NCBI RefSeq assembly: GCF_009911595.1
Contig: NZ_QWKG01000001.1
Location: forward strand, 1 to 64,000
Length of the DNA: 64,000 bases
Reading direction: 5' to 3'
Origin: Colidextribacter sp. OB.20
GTDB taxonomy: Bacteria; Bacillota; Clostridia; Oscillospirales; Oscillospiraceae
The notes beneath the pieces were generated by a model. It saw only the letters and a program-made list of their open reading frames with translations. It was not told where the DNA came from and made no database searches. Both the position numbers and the translations under genes were made by a program. Below are positions 45,722 through 52,590 of this stretch, piece by piece (position 1 is the stretch's first letter; each line of letters starts with the position of its first letter).

Positions 45722-46252
45722 CTACAGCTCATACTCCAGCTGGCAGTCAAAGGGTTCCGCCTCAATGTGCCGCTTATCGCAGACCGCCGCGTCCACACAG
45801 CCCAATCCGCGGTAAAACGCCTGAGTCTCCACAGCGGAGTGGGCAGAAATATACAGCTTTTTTGCCCCGTTTGCCCGCGCCCACGTCCTTGCGGCATTGA
45901 ACAGGGCCGAACCGATTCCTGAGCCCCGAAGCTCCTCAGATACGTGTATGCTGGACAAATCCAGGTATCGGTGCTCTCCGCCAAACAGGCCGGCTTCTAC
46001 AGAGACAAACCCCTTCAATGCCCCGTCAACGAAAGCCGCGTGGACAAGTCCGCCTGTGACGGCGGTATTTTTCAGACAGGAGATCAGAGTCTGGTAATCC
46101 CCGTCTGTCCAATCGTCAATAAAGGGCGCGTCCTTTATCACCCATTCTCCGCCTTCCCTGCGCCAGCATTTTGTAACAGCTTGATGCCGCGTAAAGGAAC
46201 GGAACAGCTCCGGACAGAGCTCATCGGAAGATAAGTTCCGGTATTGAATCAT
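45722..46252 (-). CDS. GNAT-family N-acetyltransferase
   Basis: The 176-residue protein has the GNAT core: strand LDLSSIHVSEELRGSGIGSALF (the acetyl-CoA-binding RGSGIG loop) and the late helix AHSAVETQAFYRGLGC. It should acetylate a small amine or a protein N terminus; the substrate is unknown. The ATG at 46252 has GGAGGG upstream; longer frames upstream have a composition unlike the gene. It lies alone between repeats and a kinase remnant. Confidence 0.82.
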   Translation of the reverse strand: MIQYRNLSSDELCPELFRSFTRHQAVTKCWRREGGEWVIKDAPFIDDWTDGDYQTLISCLKNTAVTGGLVHAAFVDGALKGFVSVEAGLFGGEHRYLDLSSIHVSEELRGSGIGSALFNAARTWARANGAKKLYISAHSAVETQAFYRGLGCVDAAVCDKRHIEAEPFDCQLEYEL

Positions 46253-46284
46253 AAAGCTCACCCTCCAACGTTCTTCCTGTGCTT

Positions 46285-46521
46285 CTAAGCCCGCACTGCA
46301 TCTGCCGGCACCTGGAAGCCGCCGTGCCCGTCCGGGAGAACGGCCAGCTGAAAACCACCAAAGCCGGGGGCGGTCTCCACGGCTGGGGCCTGAAAAGCGC
46401 CCAGACCGCCGCGGAAAAGTACGACGGCATGGTGCAGGCTGGCGTCTCCGGGGAGGTTTTCCGGGCGGTGGCAACGCTGTCCTATCAAGGAGTGGAGGAT
46501 TTTCTCAGTCCAGCCGAGTGA
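46285..46521 (+). pseudogene. C-terminal remnant of a GHKL-type sensor histidine kinase
   Basis: The frame reads RENGQLKTTKAGGGLHGWGLKS, then AEKYDGMVQAG, like the G-box end of AgrC/GHKL kinases (NG.LKTTK...HG.GL.S). The front half, with the N-box and sensor, is absent, and there is no ribosome site. Its last 17 bases overlap the convergent gene at 46505. It is a decayed piece of a quorum-type two-component system. Confidence 0.5.
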
Positions 46522-47008
46522 TTTTGGTATGCTGACGCCGGTATGTATCGTTATCCTTCTGCTTCAGCTCCCGCTCCGTCTGGGTCAGCTGGCGCTCCAG
46601 GTCCTTGATTTTTGCCTCGTCCGTCTCGGCATTGAGCCGCTGCTCCAGCTCTGCCCGCCTCTTCTTCAGCTGCTCAATCTCCCGGTCCACCTGGTCGGTA
46701 CTGCCCTCACAGACCTCTTTCTCTCCCCCGTTCCTCTTCGGACCCCTTCCCGCCTGATCGGGCTGCTCCGCATCGGGGATGTCCTCCGGCTTTTCCGGAT
46801 CATCAAAATAAATCCTGGGCTGGCCGTCCTCGTCCCTGCCCATCCAGTAGCGGCCGGAGGGCTCCCGGGGCTCCTCGGGGACATATTCATCCATCACAGG
46901 CTCCCGGGGGCGGCTCTGAGCCTCCGGCTTTTGGGCCTCAATCGCCGTACCCGGCAATTTTATATTGGGGCTGACGCCCGAAAATCCTTCCATCATCTGT
47001 ATGCTCAT
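46505..47008 (-). CDS. Coiled-coil protein of unknown function
   Basis: The 167-residue, highly charged, soluble protein has a Pro/Glu/Arg-rich first half that is probably disordered, then a long heptad-like helix (about 105-160, EIEQLKKRRAELEQRLNAETDEAKIKDLERQL). A consensus promoter and AAGGGGAG support expression. Its beginning, MSIQMMEGFSG, and general make-up recall small clostridial scaffold or flagellar-type proteins, but I cannot assign it. Confidence 0.6.
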   Translation of the reverse strand: MSIQMMEGFSGVSPNIKLPGTAIEAQKPEAQSRPREPVMDEYVPEEPREPSGRYWMGRDEDGQPRIYFDDPEKPEDIPDAEQPDQAGRGPKRNGGEKEVCEGSTDQVDREIEQLKKRRAELEQRLNAETDEAKIKDLERQLTQTERELKQKDNDTYRRQHTKITRLD

Positions 47009-47061
47009 ACCTTGCTCCCCTTTCAGCCGACTGATTTTGGATAAATTTGGCTGTTGTGCTC

Positions 47062-47090
47062 AGTCTATCAGAAAGGCAATACCCTGTCAA
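47062..47090 (-). promoter_or_regulatory. Promoter of the coiled-coil gene
   Basis: On the minus strand TTGACA (47090-47085) and TAGACT (47067-47062) are 17 bases apart, 54 bases before the ATG. Confidence 0.7.
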
Positions 47091-47156
47091 GATTTTTGTA
47101 TTAAGCCGCTCTCCGGATGTCATAGGATATTCAACGGCACTCTCCTGTCCGCCTGG

Positions 47157-47197
47157 GTGATTTCATCACAGAAGCGGAGCAGTATTTCCGGTATTAT
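47157..47197 (+). promoter_or_regulatory. Candidate class II Crp/Fnr-type activated promoter of the redox operon
   Basis: The dyad GTGATTTCATCAC (47157-47169) is centred on 47163. TATTAT (47192-47197) is a good minus-10, but no minus-35 is present at the right place. With a start near 47204 the dyad centre is about 41 bases upstream, the class II activator position. A Crp/Fnr gene lies at the far end of the locus (50461-51120). Confidence 0.45.
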
Positions 47198-47225
47198 GGA
47201 TACAACAACTTCGGGAGGTTATGAT

Positions 47226-47438
47226 ATGGAAACCAAAGCGAAAACAAGACGGAAGGCCTCTGTTGACACGGATTCCTGTGTCGCCTGCGGCTGCTGCGCA
47301 AAGGTATGTCCGCTGGGGGCAATCTCTGTTTTTAGAGGCATCGCTGCCCAGGTCGATACAAGCCGGTGCGTAGGGTGCGGGAGGTGCGCGAAGGAGTGTC
47401 CTGCGTCCGTCATTGAAATTCGGGAGGTGCGGGCATGA
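47226..47438 (+). CDS. Two-cluster [4Fe-4S] ferredoxin
   Basis: The 70-residue protein has Cys18-x2-Cys21-x2-Cys24-x3-Cys28 and Cys48-x2-Cys51-x2-Cys54-x3-Cys58, each followed by Pro, for two [4Fe-4S] clusters. It carries electrons in the cytoplasm. The ATG at 47226 has GGGAGG upstream, and the stop overlaps the next start by four bases, so it should work with the membrane Fe-S protein that follows. Confidence 0.92.
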   Translation: METKAKTRRKASVDTDSCVACGCCAKVCPLGAISVFRGIAAQVDTSRCVGCGRCAKECPASVIEIREVRA

Positions 47439-48025
47439 AAAAGCGTTGGTATGACTACCTGTGGATTGTGGAATTGATCTATATGGCGCTGGGATTTTTC
47501 AATATCCTGTTCGCCTGGCTGGGAATGCTGTTCTTCTGCATCCCGCTGATCATCTCCCTCGTCTGGGGCACGAAGGGCTACTGCAACCGCTACTGCGGCC
47601 GGGGGCAGCTGTTCGGCCTGCTGGGGGGCAGGTTCGGGCTCTCCCGGAAAAAGGATATTCCAGGCTGGATGAAGACCAGGGCGTTCCGCTACGGCTTTTT
47701 GATTTTCTTCTTCATTATGTTCTTTCAAATGCTGTGGAATACTTATCTGGTCTTTGCCGGCATGCAGAATCTCAGGCAGGCGGTAACCCTGCTGTGGACC
47801 TTCAAGCTGCCCTGGCACTGGGCCTACCACGGGACGCTGTTCCATCCGGGCGTGGCCCAGTTCGCATTCGGCTTTTACAGCGTTATGTTAACCTCCACTA
47901 TTCTCGGCTTAATCACAATGGTGCTGTTCAAGCCCCGCAGCTGGTGTGTCTACTGTCCTATGGGGACCATGACCCAGCTGATCTGCAAGGCCAAAAACCC
48001 CAAGGGTAACATTGTCACGGAATAA
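47435..48025 (+). CDS. NapH/NosR-like membrane iron-sulfur protein
   Basis: The 196-residue protein has about four membrane helices (roughly 10-45, 85-110, 140-165). Two short cysteine motifs occur: CNRYCGRGQLF (Cys50, Cys54) and WCVYCPMGT (Cys171, Cys174, and Cys184). The family is that of NapH/CcoG/NosR C-terminal proteins, which move electrons between the membrane and soluble ferredoxin. It overlaps the ferredoxin gene by four bases, suggesting a joint electron path. The full 4Fe-4S Cys set is reduced, so cluster type is uncertain. Confidence 0.75.
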   Translation: MKKRWYDYLWIVELIYMALGFFNILFAWLGMLFFCIPLIISLVWGTKGYCNRYCGRGQLFGLLGGRFGLSRKKDIPGWMKTRAFRYGFLIFFFIMFFQMLWNTYLVFAGMQNLRQAVTLLWTFKLPWHWAYHGTLFHPGVAQFAFGFYSVMLTSTILGLITMVLFKPRSWCVYCPMGTMTQLICKAKNPKGNIVTE

Positions 48026-48079
48026 AAATCAGCCTTCGGTTATGATAAGGTCACTACAAACAGATAAGGAGGACAAACA

Positions 48080-48385
48080 ATGTCTGCCATCAATATCAGC
48101 AAAAACAACTTTGCCAATGAGGTGCTCCACTCGGACCGGCCCGTTCTGCTGGACTTCTGGGCCCCCTGGTGCGCTCCCTGCCGCATGGTCGGCCCAATCC
48201 TGGAGGAGATCGCCCGGGAGCGTTCCGACATTAAGGTGGGAAAGGTCAACGTGGATGAACAGCCGGAGCTGGCAGGTCAGTTTGGGGTGATGAGCATCCC
48301 CACCATGGTGGTCATGAAGGACGGCAAGGTCGTGAATCAGGCCATGGGAGCCAGGCCGAAAAGCCAAATTCTCTCCCTTCTGTAA
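48080..48385 (+). CDS. trxA: Thioredoxin
   Basis: The 101-residue protein has the classical DFWAPWCAPCRM active site (Cys31, Cys34) and cis-proline SIPTMVV. The active site has Ala in place of the usual Gly (WCAPC). It reduces protein disulfides or persulfides. It lies 54 bases after the membrane Fe-S gene, with AAGGAGG upstream, and 11 bases before the rhodanese gene. Confidence 0.93.
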   Translation: MSAINISKNNFANEVLHSDRPVLLDFWAPWCAPCRMVGPILEEIARERSDIKVGKVNVDEQPELAGQFGVMSIPTMVVMKDGKVVNQAMGARPKSQILSLL

Positions 48386-48396
48386 GGAGGGACATC

Positions 48397-48717
48397 ATGG
48401 GATTTTTCGACTTTTTGCGGAGCCCTGATATTGCCCAGGGCGTGAGAGAATTTCGGGAGACGCCCGGCGCGGTCCTGCTGGATGTCCGCACGCCCCAGGA
48501 GTACAGCGCGGGCCACATTCCCGGAAGCCAGAACACACCGCTCCAGAGCATTGACACAGCGGATGCTTTCATCGCCTCCAAGGACACCCCCCTGTTCGTC
48601 TACTGCCACAGCGGGGCCAGAAGCAGCCGCGCGGTAAAGGCGCTGGCCCGGATGGGCTACGCCAATGTAAAAAATATTGGCGGCATCGCCGCCTACCCAG
48701 GAGAGGTGGAACGCTGA
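48397..48717 (+). CDS. Single-domain rhodanese (sulfurtransferase)
   Basis: The 106-residue protein has LLDVRTPQEYSAGHIPGSQN and the active loop YCHSGARS with Cys70. It accepts sulfur as a persulfide and passes it on. No secretion signal is present. It sits between thioredoxin and the CoA-disulfide-reductase fusion, which has another rhodanese domain, so it is part of a persulfide-handling set. Confidence 0.92.
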   Translation: MGFFDFLRSPDIAQGVREFRETPGAVLLDVRTPQEYSAGHIPGSQNTPLQSIDTADAFIASKDTPLFVYCHSGARSSRAVKALARMGYANVKNIGGIAAYPGEVER

Positions 48718-48718
48718 A

Positions 48719-50410
48719 ATGAAGGTTGTCATCATCGGCGGCGTGGCGGGGGGCGCCACAGCGGCGGCCCGGCTGCGCCGGCTGGACGAGCAGGCGGAGA
48801 TCGTGGTCTTTGAGCGGTCAGGATATGTGTCCTACGCCAACTGCGGCCTGCCCTACTACATCGGCGGGGTCATCGAGGACCCCGAGGCCCTGACCCTCCA
48901 GACCCCGGAGAGCTTTTTCGCCCGCTTCCGGGTGGATATGCGGGTGCGGCACGAGGTCACCGCCATTCATCCGGAGCACAAGGCCGTCTCCGTCACAAAT
49001 CTGGAGACCGGAGAGGAGTTTGAGGAGCGCTATGACAAGCTGCTCCTCTCCCCCGGCGCCAAGCCCATCCAGCCCAGGCTGCCCGGCGCAGGGCTGGAGA
49101 AGGTCTTTACCCTGCGGACGGTGGAGGACACCTTCCGCATCAAGGAGTACATCCAGACCCATCAACCCAGGTCCGCCGTGCTGGCGGGGGGCGGCTTCAT
49201 CGGGCTGGAGCTGGCGGAAAACCTGCGGGAGCTGGGCATGGAGGTCACCATTGTCCAGCGGCCCAGGCAGCTGATGAATCCCTTCGACCCGGATATGGCG
49301 GCCTTCATTCACAGCGAGGTGCGCCGCCACGGCATCAATCTGGTTCTGGGCCGCACGGTGGAGGGCTTTGAGGAGAAGGCGGGCGGCTTGGATGTGCTGC
49401 TCAAGGATGAGGCTCCCCTCCACGCTGACATGGTGGTGCTGGCCATCGGGGTCACCCCGGACACCGCCCTGGCAAGGGAGGCGGGGCTGGAGCTGGGCCT
49501 CAAGGGGGGCATCGCGGTCAACGACCGGATGGAGACCTCAAGCCCCGACATCTACGCCGTGGGAGACGCGGTGCAGGTAAAGCACTACGTCACCGGGCAG
49601 GACGCGGTAATCTCCCTGGCCGGTCCCGCCAACAGGCAGGGCCGCATCGCGGCGGACAACATCTGCGGCGGTGACAGCCGGTATCCGGGCAGCCAGGGGA
49701 GCAGCGTCATCAAGGTCTTTGACCTGACGGCGGCCGCCACCGGGGTCAGCGAGACCAACGCCAAGAAGGCGGGACTGGATGTGGACGCGGTGATTCTGTC
49801 CCCCATGAGCCATGCGGGTTACTACCCTGGCGGCAGAGTCATGACCATGAAGGTGGTCTTTGAACGGGGGACCTGCCGCCTTCTGGGGGCACAAATCGTG
49901 GGCTACGCGGGGGTGGATAAGCGGATTGACGTGCTGGCGACAGCGATTCACGCCGGGCTGACGGCGCTCCAGCTGAAGGAGCTGGACCTGGCCTACGCCC
50001 CGCCCTACTCCTCCGCCAAGGACCCGGTGAATATGGCAGGCTTCATGGCGGAAAACCTGGCGAACGGCCTGGTAAAGCAGTGGCGGATAGAGGACCTCCC
50101 CTCCCTGCCCCGGGATGGCAGCGTGACTCTGCTGGACGTCCGGACGCCCCAGGAGTACGGGGGTGGGCATATCGAGGGCTTCCGGCTGATTCCCGTGGAT
50201 GAGCTGCGGGAGCGGCTGGGGGAGCTGGAGCGGGGCAAGCCTGTCTACGTCATCTGCCAGAGCGGCCTGCGCAGCTATATCGCCTGCCGCATTCTGGCGG
50301 GGCACGGCTTTGATGCCTACAACTTCGCCGGCGGCTTCCGGTACTACGGCGCGGTAACCAACGACCGCCGCCTGATTGAGCAGGCCACGGCCTGCGGCAT
50401 GGACAAATAA
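48719..50410 (+). CDS. CoA-disulfide/persulfide reductase with C-terminal rhodanese domain
   Basis: The 563-residue protein has the FAD motif GGVAGGATAAAR, the active-site Cys42 (YANCGLPYY) of the CoADR/NADH-oxidase group, an NAD site (AGGGFIGLELAENL), and from about residue 465 a rhodanese domain with Cys513 (ICQSGLRS). This is the CoADR-RHD layout (Npsr-like) that reduces CoA-disulfide or CoA-persulfide and polysulfide. One base separates it from the rhodanese gene. The ATG at 48719 follows GAGAGGTGG. It probably keeps thiols and sulfur in reduced form after oxygen or sulfur stress. Confidence 0.9.
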   Translation: MKVVIIGGVAGGATAAARLRRLDEQAEIVVFERSGYVSYANCGLPYYIGGVIEDPEALTLQTPESFFARFRVDMRVRHEVTAIHPEHKAVSVTNLETGEEFEERYDKLLLSPGAKPIQPRLPGAGLEKVFTLRTVEDTFRIKEYIQTHQPRSAVLAGGGFIGLELAENLRELGMEVTIVQRPRQLMNPFDPDMAAFIHSEVRRHGINLVLGRTVEGFEEKAGGLDVLLKDEAPLHADMVVLAIGVTPDTALAREAGLELGLKGGIAVNDRMETSSPDIYAVGDAVQVKHYVTGQDAVISLAGPANRQGRIAADNICGGDSRYPGSQGSSVIKVFDLTAAATGVSETNAKKAGLDVDAVILSPMSHAGYYPGGRVMTMKVVFERGTCRLLGAQIVGYAGVDKRIDVLATAIHAGLTALQLKELDLAYAPPYSSAKDPVNMAGFMAENLANGLVKQWRIEDLPSLPRDGSVTLLDVRTPQEYGGGHIEGFRLIPVDELRERLGELERGKPVYVICQSGLRSYIACRILAGHGFDAYNFAGGFRYYGAVTNDRRLIEQATACGMDK

Positions 50411-50417
50411 AAGGTAA

Positions 50418-50457
50418 CACCCCTCCTCAGGCTCCGAAAGGAGCCTGAGGAGGGGTG
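50418..50457. terminator. Bidirectional terminator between the redox and crp operons
   Basis: A perfect 18-base-pair stem (50418-50435 with 50440-50457) closes a GAAA tetraloop. It separates the two convergent operons. Confidence 0.85.
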
Positions 50458-50460
50458 CTT

Positions 50461-51120
50461 TCAGGTATCCCGCAGGGTTACCAGTCCCTGTTCGTCCAGA
50501 AGCTCCACAACGCCCCGGGACAGCTTTACCATGCCCTCTCCCTGGAGATAGCGGAGCATCCGGGTGACCACCTCCCGGTGGGTCCCCAGGTGCCTGGCGA
50601 TGGTCTCATGGGTGAGGGTCAGACGATTCCCGCCCTCGATGGCCGACTCCTCCAGCAGAAAGGCCGCCACCCGCTTGTCCATGCTCTTCCACATGACCTG
50701 CTCCACCAGCCACATGACCTCTGAGAACCGGGCAGCCATGATCTCGTTGGTATAGTTGGCCGCCGGCGCCGATTCCTCCATGATCTTCCGGTAGGCCTCC
50801 GCAGGGATGACCCAGAGGTCCGTGTCCCGCTCCGCCTCAATGGTGATGTCAAACTGCGCGCTTCGCAGCATACAGGAGGCGGAAAACAGGCAGATGTCCC
50901 GGTCGAACAGGCGGTAGATGGTGACCTCCCGGCCCTCGTCCGACAGGATATAGGCCCGGAGCTGACCGGACTTTATTAGCAGCAGCCCGGTGCAGTCCAT
51001 GCTGCCGCTGTGGATCACGGTCCCCTTTTTGATTTGCCGGAGGGTCAGGCTGTGGAGAATGCTGCTCTGCTGAGCTTCTGACAGCTTATCCCATATGGGA
51101 AAGCAGCTTTGAAACTCCAT
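50461..51120 (-). CDS. Crp/Fnr-family transcription regulator
   Basis: The 219-residue protein has an N-terminal cNMP-binding-like beta roll (about 15-125, KKGTVIHSGSMDCTGLLLIKSGQLRAY) and a winged helix (LTLTHETIARHLGTHREVVTRMLRYL). The DICLFSASC segment is common in clostridial members; cysteines at 6, 43 and near 76-82 could sense redox state. The start immediately follows the desulfoferrodoxin stop. It is the best candidate to bind the dyad at 47157-47169. Confidence 0.9.
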   Translation of the reverse strand: MEFQSCFPIWDKLSEAQQSSILHSLTLRQIKKGTVIHSGSMDCTGLLLIKSGQLRAYILSDEGREVTIYRLFDRDICLFSASCMLRSAQFDITIEAERDTDLWVIPAEAYRKIMEESAPAANYTNEIMAARFSEVMWLVEQVMWKSMDKRVAAFLLEESAIEGGNRLTLTHETIARHLGTHREVVTRMLRYLQGEGMVKLSRGVVELLDEQGLVTLRDT

Positions 51121-51495
51121 TTACGCCTTCCAGAGGCTGTGCAGATTGCAGTAGGCGTAGACGGCCTCCACCTGGTCGCCCTCGCAGAGCGCGAAGCAGA
51201 CCTCCGGCTTGTCGCCGGGGCGCAGGACCTTGCGCTGGTTGCCCTGTTTGGTCTGCAGGGAGACCCACTCGATGTAGTGCTCCGGCAGCATGGGGTGCTC
51301 CACGGAGCCGACCTGCACCTTCACCAGGCTGCCCTCCACCTGATACACGGGGACATGCTTCTCCACAGCGGCGTCAGTGGTGCCGGGGACGATCTCGGTC
51401 ATCTTCTGCCCGCAGCACATCACCGGAACCCCGGCGTTCCTGACCATGGCGACAATGTTGCCGCAGTGCTCGCAGATATAAAATTTCTGTTCCAT
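51121..51495 (-). CDS. dfx: Desulfoferrodoxin (superoxide reductase)
   Basis: The 124-residue protein has centre I cysteines 8, 11, 27, 28 (rubredoxin-like) and centre II ligands His47, His67, His73, Cys116, His119, the full set of a 2Fe superoxide reductase. It turns superoxide into peroxide without making oxygen, as anaerobes need. The ATG at 51495 has AAGGAGG upstream. It is the middle gene of the NifX-dfx-crp operon. Confidence 0.95.
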   Translation of the reverse strand: MEQKFYICEHCGNIVAMVRNAGVPVMCCGQKMTEIVPGTTDAAVEKHVPVYQVEGSLVKVQVGSVEHPMLPEHYIEWVSLQTKQGNQRKVLRPGDKPEVCFALCEGDQVEAVYAYCNLHSLWKA

Positions 51496-51533
51496 TTTGT
51501 TTTTCCTCCTTAATTTATATGTGGGAGCGGTAA

Positions 51534-52301
51534 TCAAGCACCGCACTTGCCCCCGTTTCCGGCGCAGCCCTGTTTGTCCTCTCCGCAGTGTCCGCCGTGG
51601 TGCTCATGGCCGTGGTGGTCACAGTGGACATCGGGATTGTAATCCAGCCGGCCCGCCAGAAATGCCTTGACCGCCTCGTCCGCGCTGCCGGTCACGCCGC
51701 CGTACAGGCGGATGCTCGCCTGGGCCAGGGCGTTCTTCGCGCCGCCGCCAATTCCGCCGCAGATCAGAACATCCACCCTCTGCTCCCCGAGGAAGCCGGC
51801 CAGCGCCCCGTGGCCTCTGCCGCCGGTGTCGGCGATCTGTTCCCCGGAGATCCGCTCGTCCTCAATGTCATAGAGCTTGACCTGGCTGGTGTGCCCAAAG
51901 TGCTGGAACACCTGGCCGTCCTCATAGGGTACTGCAATTCTCATTGTCGTTTCTCCTTTCTTCGCTCGCAGGGTCCAGTGACAGCTTCGTCCGCAGCCCC
52001 GCTCCCGGTCGCCCTGGCAGACTCGGTAATGCCCGCCGGCAACGATCAGGCTTTTTCCGTTCACCAGGCTGTCGGACAGCTTGAACCGGGCGCTCTCATA
52101 CATCTCCGTCACCGTAGTCCTGGAGATCTCCATCTGCGCCGCGCACTGTTCGTGGGTCCTCTTCTCATAATCGACCAGCCGGAGTACCTCATACTCGTCT
52201 ACGGTCAGGATGACCGTGTCCGTTCCAGACGCTGCCTGTGGGGTAAAGCCGCGGCATTCCGGCTCTGCGCAGACCCGGCGGCAGCGGGTTGGCCTGGCCA
52301 C
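51534..52301 (-). CDS. DUF134 HTH protein fused to a NifX/NifB-type domain with metal-binding tail
   Basis: The 255-residue protein has a DUF134 domain (about 1-108, MARPTRCRRV start, TVDEYEVLRLVDYEKRTHEQCAAQM HTH). A NifX/NafY-type dinitrogenase-cofactor fold follows (about 120-225, MRIAVPYEDGQVFQHFGHTSQVKLYD), then a Cys/His-rich tail (HCDHHGHEHHGGHCG). The start is a GTG at 52301 with GGAGG upstream. An ATG at 51944 inside the frame has its own AAGGAG seven bases upstream, so the NifX part may also be made alone. A metal or Fe-S sensing role is inferred; nif genes are absent. Confidence 0.8.
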   Translation of the reverse strand: MARPTRCRRVCAEPECRGFTPQAASGTDTVILTVDEYEVLRLVDYEKRTHEQCAAQMEISRTTVTEMYESARFKLSDSLVNGKSLIVAGGHYRVCQGDRERGCGRSCHWTLRAKKGETTMRIAVPYEDGQVFQHFGHTSQVKLYDIEDERISGEQIADTGGRGHGALAGFLGEQRVDVLICGGIGGGAKNALAQASIRLYGGVTGSADEAVKAFLAGRLDYNPDVHCDHHGHEHHGGHCGEDKQGCAGNGGKCGA

Positions 52302-52346
52302 AGGATCATCTCCTCCCTCGTGAAGTTACCGGCATATATCGGAAAT

Positions 52347-52375
52347 AGAATACCCCAAGCAGCGCAGAAAGTCAA
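52347..52375 (-). promoter_or_regulatory. Promoter of the NifX-dfx-crp operon
   Basis: On the minus strand TTGACT (52375-52370) and TATTCT (52352-52347) are 17 bases apart, 46 bases before the GTG start. Confidence 0.65.
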
Positions 52376-52457
52376 GTCATTATGAAAAATATGTGCGGCT
52401 GTTTCTGTCCGGGATTCATTCCGCAGCATGATTGGCCGTTCAGCTGTCTGGCATCTA

Positions 52458-52515
52458 TTGACACTGGAACGGGAGAAACAGTATAATAGTAGTATAGCGA
52501 TACGATTGATCAATC
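52458..52515 (+). promoter_or_regulatory. Promoter and palindrome before the hybrid kinase
   Basis: TTGACA (52458-52463) and TATAAT (52482-52487) are 18 bases apart. The perfect palindrome GATTGATCAATC (52504-52515) lies just past the expected start site and could be an operator. Confidence 0.6.
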
Positions 52516-52590
52516 TATACAGCTGACGGCTGACGGTATTTTTTTCTTTGAGGCCAAACGTCCCCCAGGGCGTTGGAATGGAGGTTGTCA

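Noticed and set aside
46505-47008. Coiled-coil protein as a flagellar or phage scaffold protein
   Set aside because: Only composition supports it; no flagellar or phage gene is near, so it is left unassigned.
47119-47217. Short protein-like end before the ferredoxin gene
   Set aside because: Only about 30 codons after an in-frame TAG, with no start and no recognisable family. The region is better explained as the promoter of the redox operon.
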